Source of the DNA: Typhlomys cinereus
Taxonomy: Eukaryota; Chordata; Mammalia; Rodentia; Platacanthomyidae
Direction: 5' to 3'
Length of the DNA: 64,000 bases
NCBI GenBank assembly: GCA_023101885.1
Contig: JALPQD010000004.1
Location: forward strand, 12,483,688 to 12,547,687
The notes below the pieces were generated by a model. It searched no databases. It was given only the letters and a program-made list of their open reading frames with translations, and was not told the DNA's origin. Made by a program: the position numbers and the translations under genes. Shown one piece after another: positions 14,046 to 26,900 of this stretch (its first letter is position 1; each line of letters opens with the position of its first letter).

Positions 14046-17025
14046 CAGAGGGCACTGTGTGTCCCTGTGGAGCACCAAGGGTGACTTTGTGAATTATCCT
14101 GAATTGCTTTTACCTCATTTTTGCTTCCCTCTGGGATTTCCCAGGCTCCACCCACCAGAGCCACCATTTCTGCCTGGCGTTTTTATGTGGGACCTGTGAT
14201 TGGAACTCAGGATCTTCTGCTTGTGAGGCAGAGTCTTAACCCCTGAGCCATCTCTCCAGCCCTTAAAGCAGTATTAAGATTGAGGTGAGACACATTCCAA
14301 TGTACAAATATTTCTTCCATTTCCAGGTCTCAGAAGTCATACTTTTGTAGTATGGCAGCATAAAATGGATTTTCTTTCCTTGTTTTTAAAATTAAAAGTA
14401 AGGAAAACAAGAAAGAGAAATTTTATAGTGAGCCAGGAGAAAAACATAACTGCTATCTACAAGTTGAACATGCTACTGGAGAGAAAGAAACATGATAAAT
14501 TACCTTTTCTTTCTTACGACATTTGTAATTCATACAGCCTGCAAAGCAGGGAGAGAAATATTCCACCTCATCTCTTCCACATATAGGAGCGTAGACAGAA
14601 GTTGAGCAATGACATCCAGCATTGCATGGAGCAGTGAGGTTTCCCATGTTACCTGATCTGCAAAATTGGAGTGCAACAATTACAAAAGCATCAATTTTAA
14701 AATTAATGCATGCATCAACTTATCAATGAGTATCAATGAGATCCATAGAATACGGCTATTGAAGAGTTACTAAAGTATAACTAAGATGTAATAAAATGCA
14801 CATTTTATAGTGGGATCCCTTGAAAATTTTTTGCGGTGGTCACAAAGATTAATGTGCATAATCACACCTCCCAAATTTTCCTTTGCTCCTTTGTAGTTCT
14901 TATAGTTATTGGTATCCTGTTGCAAGTCATTTGTTTGAATTTTATGAAGAGAAGTCACACAATATTTCCCTCTTTGACTTCTTTCACAAAAAATGATCTT
15001 TACTTGCTCTTTGCATGTTTCAAGGTTCCCATGGGTTTTCAGTAAGCATTAAAAATAGAATGTTTACATTGTGTTCATTTAACTCATTAACATTGGACAT
15101 TCTAATACAGGACCAATTTTTCATATTCTGGTTTTTGATATACAGTTGTCTAGTGACTAATGAGTGAATTTATTTTCATCCACGTGTTTTCCATATATAT
15201 ATAGGAAACAAGGTATATTTATACATCTATACTACACAGTAATCTACCAAACCTTGCAACTGATATTTTTAAATTATTTTTTCATTATTTGTGTTTTTTT
15301 GCCATGCATGGAGCAGGAGTTACATCATCACAGCAAATGTATGGAAGTTAGAAGACAGCTTTGTGGATTTGGTTTTCTCTATCCATTTTTATGTGGTCTC
15401 TGGGGATTGAATTCAGATCATAAGGTTTGCGTACATCATTTGATTGATGTTTCAAATTGCTTGCCTATTTTATGTTTATATTATTATTAAGCAGTGAGCA
15501 TTTTGTATAAGCTGGAAACAATTTCCTTGCTTTCTGTATATGATTTTCAAGTATCTTTTCCCAGTTTCTGGCTTGTTTTTTCTGTATTGTAAGATCTTTG
15601 ACAAAGCAGATTTTCACCTTAATAAAAATCTAGTTTATCATTTTATTTCTTTGTTTTATGTGTGCTGTTTGGGTGTAGAGATCAGAAGACAAACTTTGGA
15701 TACCACTTCTTGGCTTCCTACCTCGCTTTAGAGAAAATCTCAACTTTGATGTTAAACCTAAATAGCTGGCTCAGGTACTTCTGTAGTTTTATGTGTCTTT
15801 GCTCTCCATTTTCTGGAACATGCTGGGATTACAATCATTTGCACTCATGTCTCAGGGTTTTGTGTGGATTCTAAGGGGTCAGAATGAAGGCTTTTAGGTT
15901 TAGGCTTTCTTCGCAAACTCTTTACCACAGAGTTATCTGCCAAGCCTTGCAGTCGATATTTGACAATTATTGTTATTTGATTGTGTTTTCTTTTTTTGTG
16001 CTGTGTGGGGTAAGGGGTGCCTATCACAGCAAATGTATGGAGGTCAGAGGACAACTTTGTGGATTTGGTTCCTCCATCCACCTTTATGTGGTCTCTGGAA
16101 ATTGAATTCAGGTCATTGGGTTGTATAAACAAGTACATTTTTAATGCATTGTTAGATTTATTAAAATTTTGTTGTGTATATTATAATTTGTACACAAGAT
16201 GTAAGTTTATATAGTTTGTAAGTTTATATAGTTTTAACAATATCTTTTATTCTAACAGTCCTCTGCTTTTAATTATAACAATCATGTATATTTATGGAAT
16301 GTAGCATATATGCATACATGCATAGAATAAGGGTTAATAAATGATAATAAAATAAATAATAATAGGGAATAATGAAATTAAAGTAATTGACATATTCTTA
16401 CCTTAAATATTAATCATTCATTTGTATTGGGAATATTCAAAGTTCTCTTTTCTAGCTGTTTTTGAAACAGGCAGAAAATTGCTGTGAACCACAGTTATCT
16501 TACTGTGCTGTATAACATTAGCAGTCATTCCTTCTCTATCATCCCAGCCCTGCACCTATTTGCTATCCTTTCTCCGTTCAATCCACAACCCACATAACGT
16601 TTGGAAACTACCATTTTAGTCTCTAACTTAATTTAATTCACCAGTGTTTACAAATTTCTTTTTATCTTGCTTTGTTTCAGAAAGGATGTCACTAGTTACT
16701 CCAGTTTGTGTGAAACTTTCTTTGTAGCCATAATTTTCACTGTGGGGGCTGTTCATTTTTCATGGATTTGTTTCATTCTTGGCACTGTCTATGCACTTTT
16801 TGTAGCTGAAGTTTTTGAGGGAATTGCTTATCCCACATTTTTTACTTGTTGTTTTTTTTTTTTCACGTTACACCATTCCTACATTTAGCTGTTTCTAGCA
16901 ATCATGTGTGTTTGTACAGGTATCTGCTGTAATGGTTCTTTTTGATTTCTAAATTTGGGCTTCTCTCTTTTACAGTTTAGCTAAAAAATGGGCAGTTTTG
17001 CTTATTTTTTATTATCGTGTGTGTG

Positions 17026-17074
<49 letters not shown>

Positions 17075-20000
17075 CAGAGGGCTCTGTATGTGACTGTGGA
17101 AGCCCAAAGGTGACTTCAGGAATCATCCTGGATTGCTTTTAACTCCTGTTAGCTTTGCTCTGAGATTTCTCAGGTTCTGCCCATCAGGGCTGGAAGTGCA
17201 AGCTGCTGCCTTTTCTGCCTGGCATTTTTACGTGGGATATGAGATTCAAACTCAGATCCTTCTGCTTATGAAGCAGACTCTTAACCCCTGAACCATCTCT
17301 CCAGCCCAATTTTGCCAAAATTTTTTTAAAGAAGCAATTTTGTGTTACATTGATCTGTATTGTCTCCTTTTTATTTTTGATTTATTACTTATTTCTATTA
17401 ATTTTGAGATAAGTTCATCTTGTTATTCTCGATTCATTGATTATATTTTTAGGTCACTTACTTTAAATTTCTCTGTTCGTGATGTAGTTGTTCATTGCTA
17501 CAGATTTGCCCTTTGGTAGTTTTTTTTTTTTTACTACTGCTGTATGCTACAGGTTATAGTATTTTTTCCATTTATTCATTTATTTAAAAAATTAACTTCT
17601 CTTTCAATAAATTTTGTCGCTTATGTCATTCTCCTCAGAGAGCCTTACTCACAGCCTGTCCTGTTGATTTCTAAAGTTATGTTCTTTTGTGGTCAAAATA
17701 ATATGTATCTGGCGGAAGGATGGCTCAATGGGTAGAAGCCCTTGCTTGACATGAGTTCAATTCCTGGAATCCACAAAATAGAAGGAAATAACTCCCTGTA
17801 AGTTCCTCTCTGACTTTCACACATGCACCATGGCATATGCACACCCTCACAAATACATACACACACACAAAAATAAATAATCCACAAATCAATATAATTT
17901 TAAAAGAATACATATATTTCGAATTTTTTTGATTTGTTAAGATTTTTGAGACATGCATTGGGAACTAAAATATGTCTATCCCAAGAAATGTTCCCTATTC
18001 TTATAAGAAGGATGTGTGTTCAGTGGGTATCAGGCAAAATGTTTCATGATATCTATATGGTTCCATTTGCTATACCTCGCAAAGTAAATTTGAATCGAGA
18101 TAAGTTTCCTCTGCTATTCTAAATTTTTCAATTGTAGTATTAGGTGACTTATTAGAACTCTTTCTGCATTTATGATGCAAATTTTATCCTTAATAAATTA
18201 TTAGAAATCTTTCTGCATTTATGATGTAGTTTTCATCCCTAATAAATCTTACTGCAAGAAGTAGATGTCACCATTTCAGGTTAATGCTAGTGTTTCTTTA
18301 TTAACAGAAAAGTCAACAAACACTGTGTCATCTATCCTTTGGGAGAGTATTTAAGTCTCCAGCAATTATGGAATTAGAGTATATCAGTCTTTTTAGGATT
18401 AATAATATTTGGTTTATGTGATTGGGTAATCTAGTGTTGGGTATATATGTATTTACAATTAGCAAGTCTTCAAATATCACATGATATTTTTATTGAAAAA
18501 ATTTTTAGTGCTTGTATATCAGCTAAAGTTAGTTTAATTTAAAAAGTAATATGAAAATTTTGATGAAAGATGGTAGGCAAACTTGTGTCATATTTATATC
18601 AAATTCTGTACTTTCCTTTTTCATACAAAGTTACCTAATTTTTCACTTAACAATTGGCTGTCCATAACAAAAACACTTTTCTATGCCAAATGTAGTGTGG
18701 TTGTTGTCTAAAACCAGGTTGAGATATGAATGGTTCCATTCCTTTCTTGTTTTGTTGTGGCTAGAGATAAGATACAGTTTCTGGAATTGTAATGCCCAGG
18801 CATCCTATGGTGATAGTTGGTGTCAAAAGAATGCATTGAAACTGTCAGAATCTGCTTCTTTGATGCCATGACGTGCTGTATGAACTCTATGCTCATAAAG
18901 GTTTTTTGAAGTGAAATTAGAGTAAAATTAATTTCAATATGTTATGCCACTTCTCACCAAGTCAGAGAGGACTTAGTAGGGAATTCCCTGGGTAAGAAAT
19001 GTAAGTCACATGTATTCTAAATTTTAAATTATAACAAAGGCCTGAGGAGGTAGCTCAGTTGATAGATGATAGATTGTTTTCCTGCTTTCCGTCCTGTGCC
19101 CCTTAGAGCAGACATGGTGACACATATCTGTAATCCTAGCACTTAAAAGGTATTGTCATAGTTAAGCACAGGTGTCAACTTGACTGTTGAAGGTTTAAGC
19201 TCTGGGCACATTTGTAGAGACTTAATGGTTGAGTTAAGCCCAGAGCAAACCTGCAGGAGATTGTCTAGCTGATGGGGAAGGCCCAGCCTATGGTGGGTGG
19301 GACTAGGCCTTAAACAGGTGAATAAAATACTAAGAGCTGGTTGAGGAAGGCGACATCTTTCTGTTCACTTGGCCAGACATGCTGGTCTGGCAAGTAAGGA
19401 TTGTCTATTTCTCAGCTGTTATGTGGTGATGGTATGGCCAGTTCCTTGGCCCTGGTGTTGGTGCATGCTCTCCTGTCAAGCTGGATTGAGAACTGTAACC
19501 AGACCATCAGTAAGGAAATAAACCTCTTGTTCTCTTAAGCTGTTTGATAGTCATTTATCAGCAACAATGCAGGTAGACAGCAACAGGTATAGACAGGAGG
19601 ATCAAAACCTAAGCTATATAGAAAGTTCAAGAACAGCCTGGCAGATATGAGATCCTGTCTCTAAAGAAAAAATAGTAAAATTAAAAAAAAGCTCAATTAT
19701 CCACAAAAGAAGGTAACACAAGTAATATAATCCAACACCCATGTCTATAAATCTGATGTACTAATTCCAGTTCACGGTATTATCTAATATGAGCTACTAA
19801 TTTCATTTTAAGATAAAAAGCATTTCATACTTTTATAAATATTTCAAGATTTATTTCACATATATAAATCTTTATTAACTCTAAGGTGGAACCTTAAATA
19901 CATTTCCAAGTAATATATATTACTTGAAATATTGCATTCCACACAGATTGAAATTTCTGTATTTTTGATGTATCACGTTTCTAAGTTTTCATGATTACTG

Positions 20001-23000
20001 GACTTTTTAATTCCTTAACTATCTGTGCAATTAGACAATACTACCTTGTTTTTTTAGCTTCACAATAAATTGTGACATCTTAGCATTGTAAATATGTGTG
20101 TTGTTGCAGTTATCCAATAATCACAGATTTAAAATGCATGATTTAACTCACTCATTATAAAAACTTATCCATGAAACTTAGAAAATGGCGATGGGTTTTC
20201 GGGCAAAGCAATTGAGTAATTTGAAAATAAAAGTTCATGAGAATTTATCCTTGGAAAATTAATTTAATCACTGAAAAAAATCCCTAAACACAGAAATTGA
20301 AATGACTTAACTGTTGCTTTACTCTAACCAGAAAAAAAATGGATAAAGATATAATTTTAATGAATGTATCTGAGAATTAGCAAATACATGTTCAAATACA
20401 TTTACCAAAGTTGTCCAGAAACATTTAAGAAGAAAAATAAAACTTCACTGACTTTCATGAATAAATGCCTAAGCAATAGAGTTATAGACTGTCTATATGT
20501 TTGAAGATGCAATATTACAATTGTGCCACTTCTTTTCTGATCCATTTCAAAGTTACTTATAATTAAAAGAAAATCTTAACAAAATTGTCCCACAGGCCAT
20601 GTAGAACTTATTTTTATAGATACATAGAAAACAAAAAAGCTATGAATGAATAATACAGTCCCTAAAACAAACAAATGAAAAGAACACCAAGTTCTGTTAC
20701 AAGATGTCACAATTTATTGTGAAACTTAAAAAATAAGGTGGTATCATCTAATTGCAAAGATAGTTAAAGAATTAAAAAGTTTTATAAAGTTTAAAATTCA
20801 AGAAGATAGATGGACCAACTCAAGAATACAAGGTAAGATTACTCTTATACAGCTCCTTGCAACATACCTTAACAGAAAGTTCTACTTTTACATTCTCAAT
20901 CATTTGTGAATGTATAATAAGTCATATTAATAGATATCATTCTAATATTTTTACTTTAATTATGAAAGTTAAAACTATATTATATATTTCTTTTGTATGT
21001 TTGGTTATTATAAGAATGATATAAATACATATTTTTACTCTTATTTTACATTTTTAACTTTATTTTTACTTATGTTACTCTAGTATAAAAGTTAAAACTA
21101 TGCTATATATTTCTTTTGTATGTTTGATTATTCTAAGGATGATATAAATACATACGGCTACTGGATAATTGTAAATTGTCTGAGAAATACACCCTTGGGC
21201 TATGACTTAAAAATCAAGCATGTAAATTTATATTTACCCCTCATAATTTTCATTGATTCCAGCCAGTTTTGTTGATTCACATCGTACAAAGAATACTAAT
21301 ATGAGTAACACAATTGTCACAACAGATGTAGCTATTGTAAATTTCATCAGGGCTTTAGAGGCTAGTTCTAGCTTGTAGACAATGATGCCTCCCAGGAAAT
21401 GGCCAATTGCACCTCCAGGAATTACAATGATTCCTGAAAAAAACAGATAAGAAAAATGTTAAAATCTGAAAGCATAGAAAAATCATACATTAATGCAAGT
21501 TCCTGTTCAAATACGGGTAAAATACAGAATTTTAAACTAAAAGGCCCAAATCTTGAAGGCATAATATTTCAATAAACCTGAACCTCATAGGAAATATAAA
21601 TTTCTGAATGGAGATGATGCCAATAAGTCTACTGGACTCTTGGACAGTGATGGTAAGTAGTGTATTGTGTCCATATATTAGTGTTATCTAAGACAAGCCA
21701 GAAATTTAATTTATGACACGTAAAAGTTAGGAGCTATCTTATTATCATCAGCTAGCTCACTGGGTTTGCAGTTTATTGAAAGAATCTTAATGGAAATGAC
21801 CTCCATTCTCACACCACTGCTGTGAACAAGAATTGAGCTGACCTATTTATCCGCTCTGTAAATGGATGTACAGTGCAAGCAGTCTTATAGTGTGAGACTC
21901 TAGAATGGCTCTCGTAACACGTACTTACTCAGGCGTAAGTAATGGCAAATGGGCAAGTCCAAGAGAAGAGGGAGAGGAAGAAAAGGAAAAGAGAAGAGAA
22001 ATAGAAAAATACCGAGATGAAGATTAAAAAAAAATTCATACACTGAAGAAATCCAAGGTGCTCCAACTTTCGACAAAGCTTACCGACTTAAAAAAAAGTA
22101 TAGCAGTTCACAATGACACCAAATTAAATTTCCACTATAAAGTGCAGAATGAGAGGTGACATACGGATGAGAAGTTCCTTAAAAACGAAGAAGCAAATGG
22201 AAAAGAGAAGGAAAAAAGTGTTGAATGATAAAAGGACGACTAAGAAAAATGGACAATAAAAATATAATTGAAGATGGTGGAAGAGGGGCGTTCGGCACTA
22301 TTTTGCTCTTCAGGGAATGGAAAGAAAGTGTCATACTTGTTACGCATCATGGAAATAAGCACTAGAAGAAAATGAAATTTAGTGGATTTCAGAGACAGGG
22401 AGAATACACAGGCAAGTGAAGTGAAACGCAACAGGTCCTGTGCAGAGAGGTTCTCTGGTGGGGAAAGGACTTAATACTGCTGCATGACATACACCTCGTG
22501 CTCCTGCTGGGTACCTGGAAGCAGCCGCACAGGAAATGGGAACTTACACCTTGGGGAAGTATCTCTGACACAATCTACAGACAGGGATGTGCTCTCAAGC
22601 ACCCTTACTGGTCTTTCAGGTCTGCCCCAAGGCTTCAATATTTCCTGTGCTCTAAGTTCCAAGAACTCAAAACTTCAGATTGATTGCACGCCCACTCGGG
22701 GTGGTTCACACTCTGCCCACATGCCATGTGTCAACGAGGAGAGCTCACTGCAGTCCCAACACTGCCTGCACACCTACTGTGCAGACTGACGCTTCCTGAG
22801 CAAGCATACATCCAGAGGGGTCCACATTTCCCTGAGAAGTCCTCAGATCTGGAGAAAGGCTGGCGGTCCTACCATCATTAGCTATGCTCCGGGGATGGCA
22901 AACCAAGTCTCAAAGAGAATGCTCAACATCCTTTAACTTGCTAAGTGCAGGGCGAGACTGCATTCTGCCCCAAATACATTTGCTGAAAACTCAGAGGAAT

Positions 23001-23952
23001 TCCAGCAATCTGCAGACCCACTTTTCCCATCCAAAACCTGGCAAATTTCGACTTTAGAAGAAAAGCATTTCCTTTCTGAGGCTCAGAGGACTGCATTTTC
23101 TGTCATTGTTTATTTTCTTTCAATATTATATTTTCATTTGTTAGTGTTTTTACTTTTTATTTTTGTTCTTTTTCTCTTCCTTGTTTTTCTCATTTTTTTT
23201 CTTTCCTTTTCATTTCTATGTCTTCTTCCATCCTCATTCTTTTCTCTAGTTCACCTCCTAACTGCATCTTCAAAAGTTACTTCTTTATGTGAAAGAAGAA
23301 AGTAAGAGGTCAAAGTTTACAGAAAGGGTTAGGTAAAAGGATAGAAAAGGAATAATACAAAAAGACTGGCCGGAGGCTGGAGAGGTGGCTCAGGGGTTAC
23401 GCCTCTGCCTTGCAGGCAGAAGGTCCTGAGTTCGGATCCTAGACCCCATGTATAGACGCAGGGCGGAAGCGGGGGCGGCCTGCGTTTCCGGTCCTGGTAG
23501 GGTGAAGCCTGTGAATCCCGGGGCAGAGTAAACAAGGAGGAGGCGGGCCATGGTGGTTCCCGAATTCGCCCGTGGTTCTACACACATACACGCACACACA
23601 CACATGAATAAAAAAAAAAAAGATTAAAAAAAAAACCCCAAAACAACTTGGGGAAACAAGGGCCTCCAGCTTATGATTCTTGGTTATAGATTTATCAACA
23701 TGGCAGAAGACTACATAGCAGTATTAGGAGTTGAGGAAATTGGTCACATCACATCCAGCAAAGAACTGAGAGAGGGGCTCAGTTACACACAGCCAGCCTT
23801 TCATAGTACTCAAGCAGTTGTCTCCATCTTATTCACCTGTCTAGAGAATGATCCTGTGTACTATGGGCCAGGTCTTCCCACATCAATTAGAAAATCTCCT
23901 TAATTTAACCAGTCTTCATAATGTCTCCAAAGGCTTACCTTTCAATTTTTAA

Positions 23953-23991
<39 letters not shown>

Positions 23992-26900
23992 CAGAGGGAA
24001 CTGTGTGTGTGTGTGTGTGTGTATCAGAGGGAATTGTGTGTGTCCCTGTAGAGGATTAAGGGTGACTTCAGGAATCATCCTGGATTACTTCTACCTCCTT
24101 TTTGCTTTGCTCTGGGATTTCCCAGACTCCGCAAGGCTGGCTGTTCAGGCCATCACAGTTTTTACATGGGACCTGGAATCAGAACTCAGGACCTTGTGCT
24201 TGCAAAGCAGAGTCTTAATCCCTGAGCCATCTCTCCAGCCCACCTTTCAATTTTTAAAATGGCCTCTGCAGCTAACTGCCAAAACCCTTCACTATAAGAT
24301 ATTTTCTCTCAGAAGACAAACTCTTCAGGTCTTTTTACATGAATGCAGAACCAGCATCAGAATCACTTTCAAGTAGCAGTTAATATCAAACAGTGTCTTT
24401 TGAAATCCACAACTCCTGAAAGGGGCTATCACTCTAGAGTAGGAGTCCCATTACATTGTGCACTGTCCTACCCCCACTGCCTGTACAACATCCTTCTGAA
24501 GTGCCAGAGTTGCTCCAACTTTCAAGACCTTTGGAGAATGAATCACTCTGACCTTGACTTAGGAGTCCTCAAACCCATGAAACCCAATGAAAGAACATCC
24601 AGGGAGACTATATTACATACAAATGCCAACCATACAACAGACTCATTATATCAAGTCACATGGGCAGAAGAAAGTTGCATACAATAAAGGTTGATACATA
24701 AAAGTAAAAAGATATCCATTCAAGCTGATGTGAAAATCTTAATATAAACAAGATATGAAAAGAACAATGTTGAATATGGGTAAATTAATGAGTGAATTAA
24801 GGAAGGCAATGCAGGAGATGAAGAAGCAGCTTAGTAAGGAGGAAGAGATTCCAAAAAGAGCATAAATTTTGGAAATGAAACATTCAGTAAGTAAAAGGAA
24901 AGCTGGCTTAGCCAGGTTTTGTCAGTCCATGTTTACCTTGAAATATTTTGTAATTTATATACTTGAAGATATCACATAAATTTTTCTGAAATTATCACAA
25001 GAAGAAAAATCTACCTGTTAGCATAGTTGCCAGTGAGGGTGTTAACAAAAACTGATTTTCCAAATATTTAGGCAAAAATTCTGCAGCACCAATAAGAACT
25101 AGGTTTTCTGTAGCTTTGGATATAGTTTGACACATGAACAAGGGATTCGTCAACAGAATCTGGAACAGAAATAAGCTATATTGCAATTACTTTGTTAGTT
25201 CAGGAGAATATACTCATCTGCATGCTAATCATCAGTCTTTGCCCTCCATGATTTATAGAGCCAAGAAAAACCTTGTAACTTGCAAGGGGGTCTAGGGGAG
25301 GGGTTGAGGGAGGGAGGGGTATCTATCTTGTATGATTGGGAAAAAAATACAATAAAAAACTAAAAACCTTGTAACTTGTAAGGTGCAATAAAATCTTGTG
25401 TCTTTGCCTGCTTAGGCTGCTTAGTGCCAACGATTTTGATTAGTGTAATTCATCATATTCATCCATTCTCATGGTACCAAATGTTACCTTTAACTCCCTA
25501 TTGTCACAATCATGGCTACATTAAAACTCTGTGCTATTTTCTTAATAAACTAGAAGAGTGATTGAGGATGATTACCTTGGGCATTCACACCCACAGGCAC
25601 ACACATACATGTGTACCTGCATACACATGTGTCTACAAATGCAAGTAGCATATACATATACATGTGATAATGGAAAAAACATGTCCTCATCAGAGTGCAA
25701 AAACCAGAGTCTAGTCTCAAAGTGATTGATAAAAGCTGTATGTGAAGCAGACAACAGTGAAGCCAACACAAAAGATTAGGTTATAAGAGAAGAAAGAACA
25801 ACTTCAAAGTAGAACCTCACTATTTGGAAGTGGCTTTTTTATTTTTTGAAATCATGGTATATATCACTGTGTATCTGTTTCTCATCTAGGGAAAGTAAGC
25901 ATTCTGTATTTGACATTGTGATATTTTTCTGACAAGATATATCTGTGAGAATACACACGGACATCTAGAGTTCTTCCAACTCATTTAACCATGCTAAAAT
26001 ACTAATGTACGCTATCAGTTAAATGCCATTATGTATTTCTTTATAAAATAAATGCAAAATAATATGAAATGAAAATTATGAGAAACCAAAATGAAAGCTT
26101 TCACATCAATCTTATTCTAGCCAAGGAAATAATACACAGGAATAACACATCTTCTTTTCTAATATATGGAAAATGAATAATGTAATAAAAAACTCCAAAA
26201 CTTCCTCCCAATTTAAATTAAACACTTTATACCATTTCCTTCAATCTACTATTGTAAAATCTAATAGGCCAACTTAATTAAGTTTCACATAAAATATTTT
26301 ACCCAAGTAGCATAAAACATATCCTTCAGAAGGTTTTCTTTTTCAAGGTACTTGTGCTTCTTGTGAAATGCATGAGCATGCTTATCTTTCTCAGCCTTTA
26401 TCTTCGCTGTACCTACAGGTTAACAAATAAATTAATATTATGCACCCAATGAATGATAAAAACATATATAACACATATGTAGACACTGTAATAAACCAAG
26501 TGTGTCATGGAAAGGCAGGCGATTTATTTTAAACAAACTAAAATCAATGTGCTACTGTACAGAGTGAGTCTAAGCTTAGAAAATGTTCATCCTATTCTTT
26601 CTTATTCCGTATCAATAAAAATCATGTCTGGCATGATATATTCACAGATAAGCCTTCAAATTCAAACAGTGAAGAAGAAGAAAAAAAAATCACAAGAGAC
26701 AACATATGAAGATCAGGGGTTGGAGTGAATGGGGGAGTTAGTCTCTTGCTGCAAGAACAGTGAAGTCTACCACTACTCACTTCCTGAAACTTTATTTTAT
26801 ATGGGAAAATAAAGCAGGGGCTCAGGACTAGGGTGCAAGCACGGTATAGGACCTCTGATTAGTGGAAGGAGGATAGGGAAGTGTGAACTTTCCAAGCACA

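Larger units (their letters stand above)
9015..14503. other. Intron 9 of the SLCO6-like gene
   Basis: It contains a SINE-in-SINE (9182-9760), an L1 3'-end insertion (10182-10539), a B4-like SINE (10945-11340), an old L1 3' UTR-like block (12700-13707) and two SINEs (13718-13978 and 14012-14262). Stretches 9761-10166 and 11345-12400 are AT-rich with nothing recognised. Confidence 0.8.
14658..21237. other. Intron 8 of the SLCO6-like gene
   Basis: It contains B4-like SINE pieces (15295-16130), a SINE (17016-17308), a B2-like SINE (17709-17886), a B4-like SINE split by a hAT-like element (19040-19670), an 80-bp inverted repeat (20002-20780) and tandem duplications (18151-18246 and 20965-21154). 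Stretches 16140-17010, 17310-17700 and 18250-19030 are AT-rich with nothing recognised. Confidence 0.8.
21434..25014. other. Intron 7 of the SLCO6-like gene
   Basis: It contains a GC-richer block of unknown origin (22380-22930), two SINEs (23370-23620 and 23954-24241) and hAT-like repeat sequence around them (about 23640-23936). The rest is AT-rich. Confidence 0.75.

Noticed and set aside
23921..24376. 151-codon plus-strand frame with CVCVCV repeats
   Set aside because: It runs through a TG microsatellite and the reversed SINE.
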